Positions 37,516-46,592 are shown, numbered from the stretch's first letter. The stretch is 64,000 bases of DNA from an uncultured Gallionellaceae bacterium (GCA_903847155.1 CAINCU010000053.1:1-64000); one strand, 5' to 3'. Made by a program: numbers and translations. The notes: generated by a model not told the origin, from the sequence alone.

Positions 37516-37543
37516 GGTGCGCATAATGTATATTATGTCAAAT
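37516..37543 (+). other. dif: Chromosomal dif site (right end of the Xer element)
   Basis: XerC arm GGTGCGCATAA, central TGTATA, XerD arm TTATGTCAAAT. This equals E. coli dif at 27 of 28 positions (C for T in the XerD arm). It is where XerCD resolve chromosome dimers at the terminus. GGGCAGGG motifs, the FtsK-guiding consensus, point toward it from both sides at 13615, 14722, 23863, 33061 and 33335 (plus strand) and at 38953 (minus strand). Confidence 0.93.
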
Positions 37544-37592
37544 AAATGAAGTTTAGGAAAAGGCCTGAAGGAATACTCCAAGCCTTTGCGAT

Positions 37593-37667
37593 TGGTGGGC
37601 GGTACTGGGTTCGAACCAGTGGCCCCTGCCGTGTGAAGGCAGTGCTCTACCGCTGAGCTAACCGCCC
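37593..37667 (-). tRNA. tRNA-Val (anticodon CAC)
   Basis: The 75-base gene on the minus strand starts GGGCGGTTAGCTCAGC and folds with acceptor GGGCGGT/ACCGCCC. The anticodon stem is CTGCC/GGCAG around loop TTCACAC (anticodon CAC, reading GUG). A T-arm with GGTTCGAACC and an encoded CCA end follow. It lies 49 bases to the right of dif. Confidence 0.95.
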
Positions 37668-37789
37668 AATCAAGGGCGCGCATTTAATCATACGGATAGA
37701 TATGAGGTCAATTTCTTTATAGGCTATACCCAACTATCGTAGAATGCGCACCTTCATTTCATGCCTCTTTATCTTTACAGGAAAGCAAC

Positions 37790-39196
37790 ATGACCGTCCG
37801 CACCCGTTTCGCTCCCAGTCCAACCGGTTACCTGCACATCGGAGGCGCACGCACTGCGCTGTTCTCTTGGGCTTATGCACGTAAGCATGGCGGCACGTTC
37901 ATTTTGCGTATAGAAGACACTGATGTCGAGCGCTCAACACCGGAAGCTGTACAAGCCATTCTGGATGGCATGGCATGGCTCAAGTTGAATTATGACGAAG
38001 GCCCGTTCTATCAGATGCAGCGTATGCCGCGCTATAAAGAAGTTATCCAGCAGATGTTAGCCGCAGGTCAGGCCTATTATTGCTACACCACTCCAGCCGA
38101 ATTGGATGCCATGCGCGAGGCACAGCGCGCTCGCAGCGAAAAACCCAGATACGATGGAACATGGCGTCCCGAACCTGGCAAGAACCTGCCGCCTGTTCCT
38201 GCTGATTGCAAACCCGTAGTGCGTTTCAAGAATCCGACCGAAGGTGTCGTCGCATGGAAAGATATGGTCAAAGGCCACATCGAATTCAGCAACTCCGAAC
38301 TGGACGACCTCATCATCGCCCGCTCGGACGGCACGCCGACTTATAACTTTTGCGTGGTAGTGGATGATTGGGACATGGGCATCACCCAAGTGATACGCGG
38401 CGACGACCACGTTAACAACACGCCGCGCCAGATCAACATCCTCAAAGCGCTCGGCGCCACCGTGCCCGGTTATGCCCACCTGTCGATGATTCTCGGCGAC
38501 GACGGTACTAAACTTTCCAAGCGCCACGGTGCAGTAAGCGTGATGCAATACGACGAAGACGGCTATTTGCCAGAGGCGGTCATCAACTATCTTGCACGTC
38601 TGGGCTGGTCGCACGGCGACGAGGAAGTATTTTCGGTCGAGCAATTCTGCGAGTGGTTCGATCTGGACCACATCACACCTTCCGCCGCGCAGTTCAACAC
38701 CGAAAAACTGAACTGGATAAATAACCACTACCTCAAGCTGACTGACAATAATCAATTGGCTGAAATGGTGTGTCCACGTCTTGAAGCACGCGGAATCAAG
38801 GTTTCCGACAGCCCCGCACTGTCTGCCATCGTTGGCTTATATAAAGAACGTGTCGCTACACTGAACGAACTGGCCGATGCTGCGGAAGTGTTCTATATTG
38901 ACCTGCACCCGGACGCTGCCTTGCTCGACGCGCAACTTTCTGCCGAGTCCATCCCTGCCCTGCGCGACTTGGCACAACAATTTGCAACTGTCGTATGGGA
39001 AACCGCAGCCATCAGCACAGCCATTAAAGAAGTGATCGGTAAGCATGGCTTGAAAATGCCCAAGCTCGCCATGCCGTTGCGCGTAATACTCACCGGACAA
39101 ACACAGACACCATCCGTGGATGCTTTAGTGACGCTATTCACGCGTGAAATGGTGTTAGCGCGGATAGAAAAAAATCTCTCTAAAAAAACAGACTGA
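37790..39196 (+). CDS. gltX: Glutamyl-tRNA synthetase
   Basis: This 468-residue class I synthetase has the HIGH-type motif [15 protein letters not shown] (about residues 8-22), the KMSKS-type motif [20 protein letters not shown] (about 240-259) and an anticodon-binding C-terminal domain. It charges tRNA-Glu, whose gene lies 150 bases downstream. Its plus strand is strongly C-rich, unlike the G-rich fab genes to the left of dif. Confidence 0.96.
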   Translation: MTVRTRFAPSPTGYLHIGGARTALFSWAYARKHGGTFILRIEDTDVERSTPEAVQAILDGMAWLKLNYDEGPFYQMQRMPRYKEVIQQMLAAGQAYYCYTTPAELDAMREAQRARSEKPRYDGTWRPEPGKNLPPVPADCKPVVRFKNPTEGVVAWKDMVKGHIEFSNSELDDLIIARSDGTPTYNFCVVVDDWDMGITQVIRGDDHVNNTPRQINILKALGATVPGYAHLSMILGDDGTKLSKRHGAVSVMQYDEDGYLPEAVINYLARLGWSHGDEEVFSVEQFCEWFDLDHITPSAAQFNTEKLNWINNHYLKLTDNNQLAEMVCPRLEARGIKVSDSPALSAIVGLYKERVATLNELADAAEVFYIDLHPDAALLDAQLSAESIPALRDLAQQFATVVWETAAISTAIKEVIGKHGLKMPKLAMPLRVILTGQTQTPSVDALVTLFTREMVLARIEKNLSKKTD

Positions 39197-39252
39197 CTTG
39201 CTTTACAAGGTCGGGGTGCATCACTATAATGCGCGCTCTTTTGAAGGTCGTC

Positions 39253-39328
<76 letters not shown>

Positions 39329-39348
39329 AAAAGAAAAGCAGTAACGAA

Positions 39349-39424
39349 GTCCCCATCGTCTAGAGGCCTAGGACACCGCCCTTTCACGGCGATAACACGA
39401 GTTCGAATCTCGTTGGGGACGCCA
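39349..39424 (+). tRNA. tRNA-Glu (anticodon TTC)
   Basis: The gene starts GTCCCCATCGTCTAGAGGCC. The anticodon loop CTTTCAC reads GAA/GAG, the T-arm has GTTCGAATC, and the end is GGGGACGCCA. It is almost identical in layout to E. coli tRNA-Glu. It lies 20 bases after tRNA-Ala, so the two are co-transcribed. Confidence 0.95.
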
Positions 39425-39491
39425 CATTCAAGTTGCATGTTGTTTCCAAACGTTGCAATATCAGCGAGAAACCCAAAGAAACAAGCAATCC

Positions 39492-39511
39492 AAGCCCTTC
39501 TGGGCTTTTTT
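39492..39511 (+). terminator. Rho-independent terminator after the tRNA pair
   Basis: The stem AAGCCC / GGGCTT with a four-base loop is followed by a T-run. It lies 68 bases after tRNA-Glu. The next 263 bases, up to the DUF302 gene, show no recognisable feature. Confidence 0.8.
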
Positions 39512-39774
39512 GTTGTTGCACGATGTTTGACAGGTCTGCGACATAAAGTGAAGCAATCGCTCAATTGATCCACCTTGTAGGTCGCCTTCGGGTCGATTGT
39601 GAGAGTTCACCAGTGTCAGCAATCGGGCAGTACAGGTTTTATGACGCCGGAAAATTTCCAATTCCATAAACCTGCCGTTCGCGAACTAGCGCAACCGACC
39701 CGTTGCAGCCATTCTGAATAACGAAAAGCAGTCGTTCAAAATTGCGATTTACACAACTTCGGACAAATTCGTAC

Positions 39775-40284
39775 TTACAAGTCACCGCTACTTGCAGCCT
39801 TCATCATATCTTTCATTGCTTCCATAACATGTTCTGCGCTCTTGCGGGTTTCGATCGGCATTGCTTGAATCATCTTGATGTCCATCATCATGGAAATGAT
39901 CCAGCGCTTGCCGTCCTTATCCTCGATCAGTGCGATGCGGCAAGGCATGTAGGCAATCATCTTTGGATCGGCGGCCAGCATTTTGTTGGCTGTCAATCCG
40001 TCACAGAAATTAAATATCTCAATGCGCTTGGAGGGCTTGCCGGTCAGCGCTTCTATTTCCTTGTAGAGCTGATTGACGCCGACGAACTTGAGGTTGTACT
40101 GGTTGGCGCGCAGCTTGAGCGATTCCACCGCGTCGTCGAAACTGACATTGTCCTGTATCCTGATTCGTGCGATCTGCAGTTTGACATCGGTATAGTCGAT
40201 ACTTGGGGCAGTCTCGGCAGACAGTGCAAATTGGGGAACAGACACCAACAAAAGCGCAATAATATATAGACGAAATATATTCAT
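39775..40284 (-). CDS. DUF302-type periplasmic protein beside soxB
   Basis: The 169-residue protein has a signal peptide (MNIFRLYIIALLLVSVPQFALS, cleavage near SAET) and the DUF302 core: SFDDAVESLKLRANQYNLKF, EIFNFCDGLTANKML and MPCRIALIEDKDGKRW. It probably lies in the periplasm. DUF302 proteins often accompany sulfur-oxidation genes, but their role is unknown. It is the last gene of the sox operon, 21 bases after soxB. Confidence 0.8.
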   Translation of the reverse strand: MNIFRLYIIALLLVSVPQFALSAETAPSIDYTDVKLQIARIRIQDNVSFDDAVESLKLRANQYNLKFVGVNQLYKEIEALTGKPSKRIEIFNFCDGLTANKMLAADPKMIAYMPCRIALIEDKDGKRWIISMMMDIKMIQAMPIETRKSAEHVMEAMKDMMKAASSGDL

Positions 40285-40305
40285 ATCAAATTCCTTGTAT
40301 CGATT

Positions 40306-42030
40306 TTAAATCATGCCTGGATTGCCGGCGACACCCTTGAGATGTGGTACATTCGGAGTGGTTACCTTGACCACCTTCTCGCTACGCAAATGTCTGGCAA
40401 CCAGATCCCAGATCGGCTCGCCGCCCTTGTCTCGTGCCGCTTCCGAAACAGGTGCCCAGCCAGCAACCTTGTAGGTCTTGCTGGCATCCAGCAGTTTTCC
40501 GTCCAGACGCATATCCTGAATTCGATTGCCCATGGCTGCGTTTGGCTCGCAGGTGTATTCGAGTCCACCCACGCGCACCATATCGCCGCCCTGTTGGTAA
40601 TACGGGTCAGGGTTGAACAAGTTATCGCATACGTCTTCCAGAATCGTCTTGATCTGGACCCCGGTCATTTCGGTCAGTGTGGTGTACGGATAGGTAATCG
40701 CCGTCTGGTTGAGTACATCTTCCATAGTGATGGATGAGCCCGGCAACAGCGAGGTACCCCAGCGGAAGCCCGGCGAGAAAGCGATGGGCGCGTCCTTCTC
40801 TTTCATCAGTGCATCGAGTATCACCTGATCGAAACTGCCGTTGAAATTGCTTCGGCGATACAGCAGGCCGTCGGTCGTCGCCAGTTTTTCGGAGAGTTTG
40901 CTTTCGTAAGGTGCACGATGTTTTTGTATCAGCGCGGACATGCTCTTGTCTGCCGCAAGCAGATTGGAGAATACCGGCAGCAGCTTGTAGCGGAAGTCGG
41001 TCACCTTGCCAGCCTTGACCTCGAAGTCCAGCACGCCGAGGAACTTGCCGTTGGAACCGGCATTTGTCACCAGCGTCGTGCCGCCGCGATTCTTCACTGG
41101 GATCGGCACCGGGATACCATCATGCGTATGGCCGCCGAGAATGGCATCCAGGCCGATGACACGCGATGCAAGCTTGAGATCGACGTCCATGCCGTTATGC
41201 GAAAGCAGCACCACGACCTGCGCGCCATTTTTGCGCGCGGCGGCTATGGTTAGTTGCAGATTCTCCTCCTGTATTCCGTATGACCACTCCGGCACAAAAT
41301 AGCGGGGGTTGGCGATGGTGCTGTAGGGGAATGCCTGACCGATGATCGCCACCGGGACACCGCTCATTTCTCTAATGACGTAAGGTTTGAAGACTGGATC
41401 GCCGAAGTCTGTGGTCTTTACATTCTGCGCAACCACATCCATCTTGCCCTTCAATGCTCCCTCTTCCGTATCCTTGATGCGTTGAGCACCATATGTGCAT
41501 TCCCAGTGCATGGTCATTATGTCCACACCCAATTCCAAGCATGCATCGATCATGTCCTGGCCGTTGCTCCACATGGCTTGGCCGGTACCTTGCCATGTAT
41601 CTCCGCCATCTAGTAACAAAGCATTGGGGCGCGATGCGCGGATCTGTTTGATAAGCGTCGCCAAATGGGCGAAACCGCCCACTTTGCCGTAGGTGCGAGC
41701 CTCCTCGACGTAATTAAGGCTGGTATAGGCATGTGCTTCGACCGTGCCAGGCTTGACGCCGAAATGCTTGAGCAGCGCGCTGCCAACCAGATGTGGCGGC
41801 TGGCCGCTCATCGTACCGACGCCAAGATTGATATCCGGCTCGCGGAAATACATCGGATTGAGTTGCGCGTGAGTATCGGTGATGTGAAGCAGGCTGACAT
41901 TGCCGAACTTCGGCAGGTCGTACAGATGTCCAGTATCACTGGCGGCATAGTTCACGCCGCTCTTCAACAGGAACCCTCCTGCCGATGCGATAGCCAGCAT
42001 TTGGAGAAACTCGCGGCGATTCATGTCCAT
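40306..42030 (-). CDS. soxB: Thiosulfohydrolase SoxB
   Basis: This 574-residue periplasmic di-manganese enzyme hydrolyses sulfate from the SoxY-bound sulfonate. It has a twin-arginine signal (MNRREFLQMLAIASAGGFLL), metal-binding motifs LLHITDTHAQLNP, LLDGGDTWQGTG, LLSHNGMDVD and GGHTHDGIP, and a 5'-nucleotidase C-terminal domain. The ATG at 42030 follows AAGGA. The cluster order (Y, Z, A, X, B) and length are standard. Confidence 0.96.
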   Translation of the reverse strand: MDMNRREFLQMLAIASAGGFLLKSGVNYAASDTGHLYDLPKFGNVSLLHITDTHAQLNPMYFREPDINLGVGTMSGQPPHLVGSALLKHFGVKPGTVEAHAYTSLNYVEEARTYGKVGGFAHLATLIKQIRASRPNALLLDGGDTWQGTGQAMWSNGQDMIDACLELGVDIMTMHWECTYGAQRIKDTEEGALKGKMDVVAQNVKTTDFGDPVFKPYVIREMSGVPVAIIGQAFPYSTIANPRYFVPEWSYGIQEENLQLTIAAARKNGAQVVVLLSHNGMDVDLKLASRVIGLDAILGGHTHDGIPVPIPVKNRGGTTLVTNAGSNGKFLGVLDFEVKAGKVTDFRYKLLPVFSNLLAADKSMSALIQKHRAPYESKLSEKLATTDGLLYRRSNFNGSFDQVILDALMKEKDAPIAFSPGFRWGTSLLPGSSITMEDVLNQTAITYPYTTLTEMTGVQIKTILEDVCDNLFNPDPYYQQGGDMVRVGGLEYTCEPNAAMGNRIQDMRLDGKLLDASKTYKVAGWAPVSEAARDKGGEPIWDLVARHLRSEKVVKVTTPNVPHLKGVAGNPGMI

Positions 42031-42135
42031 GGAATTTCCTTCTCGAATAACATGCCCGGTAGATGCGCAGGTTTTTTGTAGAGGACTTTCGAAGTCCTGC
42101 TTTTCACCTTGCGGTGAGAAGCAGGTCAGTGAAGA

Positions 42136-42780
42136 TTATTTATTAACCGGCGATTCAGGATCCATCAGCAAAGCCACCAGATCCTTAATCTGCGCTTCCG
42201 ACAAAATACCCATGGATCCAAATCGGGGCATATTGGAGCAGGCAATGTAGGCCTTCACGTTGTAGATATGTCCATAGGCACGGCGCTCTGACTCTTCACG
42301 CGAGCCGTGTTTCTTGGCGTAATTCAGCAGGCTGGGACCTATCGTGCCATAAGCGATTTCCTTGGATGAAAGCTGATGGCAGTTATAGCAATTGCCACCG
42401 GCCGGTTCGTCCGCCTTGTCACTCCAAGTCATTCCCTTGCCGCTCTGTGCCAGCTTTTCACCGGCTTTCCAGTCGCCCACGAAGTTCCCGTCTGCTGGCC
42501 ATTTGATGGACTTGAGCTGCTTTTCCTCCAGATTGACCTTTGTGCGGTTCGGCATGTCGTTTGTACCATCCGGCATGTCGTCCCTATATTTGCTGCATGC
42601 TACCTGCAACTCATCCTGATTCACGCGATCGGCCTTGGCGATGCCCTTGTCGCGAAAATCGCGCTTGATGATTGCAGCAGTCTTAGCGTCGAGGTACGGG
42701 CTTTTCGAATCAGCCTGAACAGGCATGGCGGTAGCCAGGCTCAGCGTTATTGTCATACCGAATATAAGTTTTGCGTTCAT
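42136..42780 (-). CDS. soxX: Sulfur-oxidation c-type cytochrome SoxX
   Basis: The 214-residue protein has a signal peptide (KLIFGMTITLSLATAMPVQA), a haem site CYNCH (about residue 130) and the distal Met in NMPRFGSMGILSEAQIKD. With SoxA it forms the SoxAX enzyme that links thiosulfate to SoxY. The ATG at 42780 has AGGAG nine bases upstream; a second ATG at 42789 abuts the box and is unlikely. It follows soxA after 12 bases. Confidence 0.93.
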   Translation of the reverse strand: MNAKLIFGMTITLSLATAMPVQADSKSPYLDAKTAAIIKRDFRDKGIAKADRVNQDELQVACSKYRDDMPDGTNDMPNRTKVNLEEKQLKSIKWPADGNFVGDWKAGEKLAQSGKGMTWSDKADEPAGGNCYNCHQLSSKEIAYGTIGPSLLNYAKKHGSREESERRAYGHIYNVKAYIACSNMPRFGSMGILSEAQIKDLVALLMDPESPVNK

Positions 42781-42792
42781 ATTTGTCATCTC

Positions 42793-43611
42793 CTAGCGTT
42801 TCAGACCCGGACCTGCATACTCGGCACCATTGGCATTGACTGCCGAATACATGGTCAAAGCGATAGTCGCTTCTGAAGCAAACTTGGGCTCTGGGAAACG
42901 TTGCTGACGGAAGCAATCATTCAGGCGCCACTCGAAGGAACGAGTCAAACCTTGCGAAACGCGATACGCTGGCCAACTGGTATAAGCCGCCTGCGCATCC
43001 TTCGCGACATTCAGGTTGGGCAAATCCTGCATGCGGATGCGCACACCGCTGGTGGCATGGCAGGTTGAGCAGGAAAAGTCATACGGCCCTGCACGATAAT
43101 TGAAGATGCGCTTACCGATTTCGTAAGCCTCCTTTTCCTTAGGATGCTTGACTGAAACAGCCATCTTGATGCCCTTGGATTGGCCCACCACGTAGGTCGC
43201 TAAGGTAGAGATATCTGAATTTTTCTGTTCCGTGCTGAACGGTTTGGCGGCGATTTCCTCCTCAGGTATGCCCTGCAGTGTGTTCATGCAAGTCATCAAG
43301 CGCGATTCCAGATCCTGCACTCTATCGGTGTCCTTGAAGTAGCGCGGCATTTCTGCGTAAGCTCCCTTCACAACACCCGAACCTTTTCCCAGATCACACT
43401 TTTCCAAGGATGCATTTTTCGGTCCGCCAGGTTTTTTCCACAATTCTTCGCCAGCCATTTCATCAAAATCAGCAGGATTGCCATCGCTGATCATTTCCCG
43501 ATATTGCGCGATGCGGTCCGAGTCTGAAACCCCACCCTCAGCCGCTATCGCTACATAGCTTGTCGCCAATGCCAGTAGCATCACTACCTTACTTACGTTG
43601 CTGGTGTTCAT
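42793..43611 (-). CDS. soxA: L-cysteine S-thiosulfotransferase subunit SoxA
   Basis: The 272-residue protein has a signal peptide (KVVMLLALATSYVAIAA) and one haem site, CSTCH (about residue 181). The active-site Cys is in NDCFRQQRFPEP. Two further cysteines (EKCDLG and LMTCMNT) sit where diheme SoxA has its first haem but lack the CxxCH pattern, so this is the monohaem type. It works with SoxX on thiosulfate and SoxYZ in the periplasm. Confidence 0.94.
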   Translation of the reverse strand: MNTSNVSKVVMLLALATSYVAIAAEGGVSDSDRIAQYREMISDGNPADFDEMAGEELWKKPGGPKNASLEKCDLGKGSGVVKGAYAEMPRYFKDTDRVQDLESRLMTCMNTLQGIPEEEIAAKPFSTEQKNSDISTLATYVVGQSKGIKMAVSVKHPKEKEAYEIGKRIFNYRAGPYDFSCSTCHATSGVRIRMQDLPNLNVAKDAQAAYTSWPAYRVSQGLTRSFEWRLNDCFRQQRFPEPKFASEATIALTMYSAVNANGAEYAGPGLKR

Positions 43612-43676
43612 CTAATATCTCCTCCCAGAAAATACAGCCTCAACAGTTGCACTCAGCCCTATTGAACTGGTTGTGA

Positions 43677-43997
43677 TCAAGCGGAAATTGCAGTCTCATC
43701 AGAGCGTGTATCACCCTTGTTATCCACCCAACTGATTGTGATCTTGTCTCCTGCTACGCCTCCCTTGAAGCGGAATACCAAGTACGGATTCTTGGAAACG
43801 GATTGACCGAACTGCGCCTCCAGTACGGTGCGCCCGTTATGTTGCGCTTTCACTTCAGTGATGAAACAGGCAGGCACCAAATTGCCGTCTGCATCTTTAC
43901 GCAAGCCGGTTTCCATTTCGTGTTGCATCAGAATCTTGACTTCGGTTACGCCGTCTTTGACTGCGGCGCGAATCTTCATTGGGTTGCCCATATTCAT
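43677..43997 (-). CDS. soxZ: Thiosulfate carrier subunit SoxZ
   Basis: This 106-residue protein has the pattern PMKIRAAVKDGVTEVKILMQ, HEMETGLRKD, PACFITEVKAQHNGRTVLEA and FGQSVSKNPYLVFRFKGG. It partners SoxY in the carrier complex. It has no signal peptide and is exported with Tat-targeted SoxY. It lies 37 bases after soxY. Confidence 0.95.
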   Translation of the reverse strand: MNMGNPMKIRAAVKDGVTEVKILMQHEMETGLRKDADGNLVPACFITEVKAQHNGRTVLEAQFGQSVSKNPYLVFRFKGGVAGDKITISWVDNKGDTRSDETAISA

Positions 43998-44034
43998 TTC
44001 ACCTCTATTCGTTTGATTTGTGCCTGGAGATTAT

Positions 44035-44532
44035 TTAGCCGCCACAGCCGCCAGCCGTCACTTTGACTTCTTTTGCAGTCCGATAGAATTTACCGTCCGC
44101 TTTTACCAGCGCTACAACGTTCGCTGTTTGCCCCATCTTGACGCGAGTGGTAACCATATATTCTGTCCCCTCTGGGAAAATAAAATTGGCTGCCATTACA
44201 TTTGGATTCTTGTCCACGAAGATGGAAATCTGTTCGACTTTGGGCAGCGAGCTGACCACAGTGACCGGAACGATGGCGCCGTTCTCAGCGATTTCAGGCA
44301 CGGTCAGATGAATAAAGACCGAGTTGTTCTCCGGTGACATAGCACCCATTGCGGCGAGTGCATCATCCATCGTCTTGGACGTAAAGGCGGGTTTGTTCCA
44401 GTCCGCAAGCGCAATACCGGATTTCAATAAGCCGAATGCGCCGAATAGTGCCAGCAGCCCAAAACTGCCACCTGCCTTGAGTGCATTGCGGCGCTCCATG
44501 AGGATCACTTCTTGTCCTGTTCTATTTGTCAT
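44035..44532 (-). CDS. soxY: Thiosulfate carrier protein SoxY
   Basis: This 165-residue protein ends in the carrier arm VTAGGCGG, whose Cys bears the sulfur intermediate. It has a twin-arginine signal (ERRNALKAGGSFGLLALFG). I chose the ATG at 44532, with a GGGGGAA box upstream; an ATG at 44499, immediately before ERRNALK, is also possible. As first gene of the operon it faces a 287-base divergent promoter region shared with the sensor kinase. Confidence 0.92.
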   Translation of the reverse strand: MTNRTGQEVILMERRNALKAGGSFGLLALFGAFGLLKSGIALADWNKPAFTSKTMDDALAAMGAMSPENNSVFIHLTVPEIAENGAIVPVTVVSSLPKVEQISIFVDKNPNVMAANFIFPEGTEYMVTTRVKMGQTANVVALVKADGKFYRTAKEVKVTAGGCGG

Positions 44533-44702
44533 CCTTAATTCCCCCGCTAGAAAATTTACTGTTGTAAAAAATGGCCATTCTCGACCCGCTTCTGTCAGGA
44601 AATACCAATCTGGAATGGAACGTTGCGGCCGCCCTCTCATGGAGATTTCACACAATGCCTCGCCAACAGCGACGGTTGCAAGATAAGGTATCGATGCATA
44701 GA

Positions 44703-44779
44703 AATATATTGGCATGTTCTAGTAACTGACTACGCACAAGTGCGTAGTGACGGTATAGATGATTTCAGACGGGTATAAT
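44703..44779. promoter_or_regulatory. Divergent sox / two-component promoter region with candidate operator
   Basis: A 20-bp inverted repeat, ACTACGCAC-AA-GTGCGTAGT (44729-44748), lies between soxY and the sensor kinase. A TATAAT at 44774-44779 would start transcription near 44786, placing the repeat about 47 bp upstream. On the minus strand TATATT at 44708-44703 would start sox transcription near 44696, with the repeat about 42 bp upstream. Both spacings suit activation by a LuxR-type response regulator such as the adjacent one. The roles are inferred from spacing only. Confidence 0.6.
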
Positions 44780-44819
44780 TTAAATGAGTCATTGCCCCGA
44801 GGTTGAAAGGTCTTTGTTC

Positions 44820-46592
44820 ATGTTTTGCATCTGCACCTTTGCTCGCTTCGTTCTGGTGGCTTTTCTGATCACTTACACAGCGTGCGCCACTTCTGCTGAA
44901 GTAACCACAGTTCGTATTGGTGTGCTGTCCTATCGTGAACTGGACGGTGAGGTCGTCAATTGGCAGGAAACCCAGTCACGGCTTGCAACGGCGATACCGG
45001 GATACCGTTTCGAACTCAGGTCGCTGGATGGCAAGAGTTTGCATGACGCAGTACAAAAAGGTGAACTGGGGTTCGTGCTAACCAATAGCAGCCAGTATGT
45101 TTCGCTTGCGACAGAATTCGGCATCCAACGCATTGCCACTATCATACTGCCCGAAGCAGCATCGCCAGATAAGGCTCTTGGCTCGACGGTGCTGACGCTG
45201 GCTGGCCGCAACGACATCAACCAACTCGCTGATTTGCGCGGCAAGCGCATTGCGATAGTAGCCAATGATGCTTTCGGCGGTTATATCGCTGCAGCACGCG
45301 AATTGTTTGGCGTTGGCGTGGATCTTGAAGCCGGAGACGCCCATCTGGTATATGTGGGTTTTCCTATGCCCAAGGCTATTGAGGCCCTGCGCACAAACAA
45401 GGCTGATGTAGCCATCGTTCGTACCTGCCTAATCGAGCACTTGGCAAAACAGGGCAAGCTACAGCTTGCCGATTTTAAAGTGGTATCTCCCCGTCCTGTG
45501 TCCGGCTTCAAATGTGTCTCATCAACACAACTCTACCCTGACTGGCCTTTGGCTGCTGCACGAGACACAGATCAGAATCTTGCCAAGAAGGTAGCCGTCA
45601 CACTGTTTTCTATGCCTCCTTCAAACATGGGACTGTCTTGGAGTATCCCTGCTGACTACCAATCAATAATGGAACTCGATCATGAACTTATGATCGGCCC
45701 TTACGCCGACCTAAGAACCACCAGTTTGCGAGGGCTGATAAAAAACTATCGTGCTTACTTGCTGATCGCGCTATTCATTGTCATCGGCGTTTCAATTCAT
45801 TTCATTCGGGTTCAGATTCTGGTTAAGCGACGTACAATCGAGCTAAGAGAATCCAAGGCGAATGCCTACGAACTGCAAAGAAAGACCGAACATATGGCAC
45901 GGCTCTCCATTCTGGGAGAGATGACTAGCTCCTTGGCGCACGAACTCAATCAGCCGTTAGCAACGATTGCCACCTATGCTCAGGGGCTGGAAAGGAACTG
46001 CGCCTCCGGTCAGGTTAATGTCGACATGGTCACTAGGGTGAACAGGGAGATCGTCGCTCAAACTATGCGTGCGGATAAAGTCATCCGCCAAGTGCGCGCC
46101 TTCGCTCGCAAGCGCATGGAGGCCAGCGAACTTCGCCCGATAGCCGAAACAGTCAATGAGGCTATCGACATCTTCTCGACCATGTTGCCGGGCTCACCGC
46201 CTGTAACGTTAGTCAATCGCCTGCCGATCGGCAAGATGCTCAAGGCCGATCATCAACAGGTACAGCAAGTGTTGATCAACCTAATGAAGAACGCTGCCGA
46301 TGCCATGATTCGTCTTTCCCCGGAAAACCGCATGATCGACATCATCCTCGATCGAACCAATAACGACCTGACCATTGCTGTTTCCGATCATGGCCCTCAA
46401 ATTTCTGCCGATACGCTGCACCATTTGTTCGAGCCATTCTTTACCACCAAACCGGATGGCCTCGGTCTTGGGCTTGCCATCTGCAAGAGTATCGCCGAAG
46501 CACACAGTGGCAAACTAAGCGTTCATCCTCGCGACCCGGCACCCGGGCTCGTTTTCCAACTCAATCTGCCGGAATACCGAAATGACGAATGA
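44820..46592 (+). CDS. TtrS/ThsS-like sensor histidine kinase
   Basis: This 590-residue membrane sensor has a signal peptide (MFCICTFARFVLVAFLITYT), a periplasmic PhnD-type binding domain (VRIGVLSYRE, LRGKRIAIVANDAFGGYIAA, LRTNKADVAIVRTCLIEHL), one transmembrane helix (YLLIALFIVIGVSIHFI), and a HisKA domain with His in SSLAHELNQPLATIATYAQG. An ATPase domain follows (NLMKNAADAMI, DGLGLGLAICKSIAEAHSG). This layout is that of tetrathionate/thiosulfate sensors. I place the start at 44820; an ATG at 44784 would overlap the predicted promoter. It overlaps the regulator gene by 11 bases. Confidence 0.9.
   Translation: MFCICTFARFVLVAFLITYTACATSAEVTTVRIGVLSYRELDGEVVNWQETQSRLATAIPGYRFELRSLDGKSLHDAVQKGELGFVLTNSSQYVSLATEFGIQRIATIILPEAASPDKALGSTVLTLAGRNDINQLADLRGKRIAIVANDAFGGYIAAARELFGVGVDLEAGDAHLVYVGFPMPKAIEALRTNKADVAIVRTCLIEHLAKQGKLQLADFKVVSPRPVSGFKCVSSTQLYPDWPLAAARDTDQNLAKKVAVTLFSMPPSNMGLSWSIPADYQSIMELDHELMIGPYADLRTTSLRGLIKNYRAYLLIALFIVIGVSIHFIRVQILVKRRTIELRESKANAYELQRKTEHMARLSILGEMTSSLAHELNQPLATIATYAQGLERNCASGQVNVDMVTRVNREIVAQTMRADKVIRQVRAFARKRMEASELRPIAETVNEAIDIFSTMLPGSPPVTLVNRLPIGKMLKADHQQVQQVLINLMKNAADAMIRLSPENRMIDIILDRTNNDLTIAVSDHGPQISADTLHHLFEPFFTTKPDGLGLGLAICKSIAEAHSGKLSVHPRDPAPGLVFQLNLPEYRNDE

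Noticed and set aside
35485-37543. The 2-kb gene cluster considered as an ordinary prophage or plasmid remnant
   Set aside because: There is no integrase or tRNA duplication; the boundaries coincide exactly with two Xer sites, and a Xer activator homologue is inside.
39512-39774. Short minus-strand frame (about 39461-39667) after the tRNA terminator
   Set aside because: It runs through the terminator hairpin, has no ribosome-binding site and no recognisable family.
44784-44819. Upstream ATG for the sensor kinase at 44784
   Set aside because: It lies five bases after a TATAAT hexamer and would precede the expected transcript start; the ATG at 44820 begins directly with a signal peptide and has a GAAAGG box.
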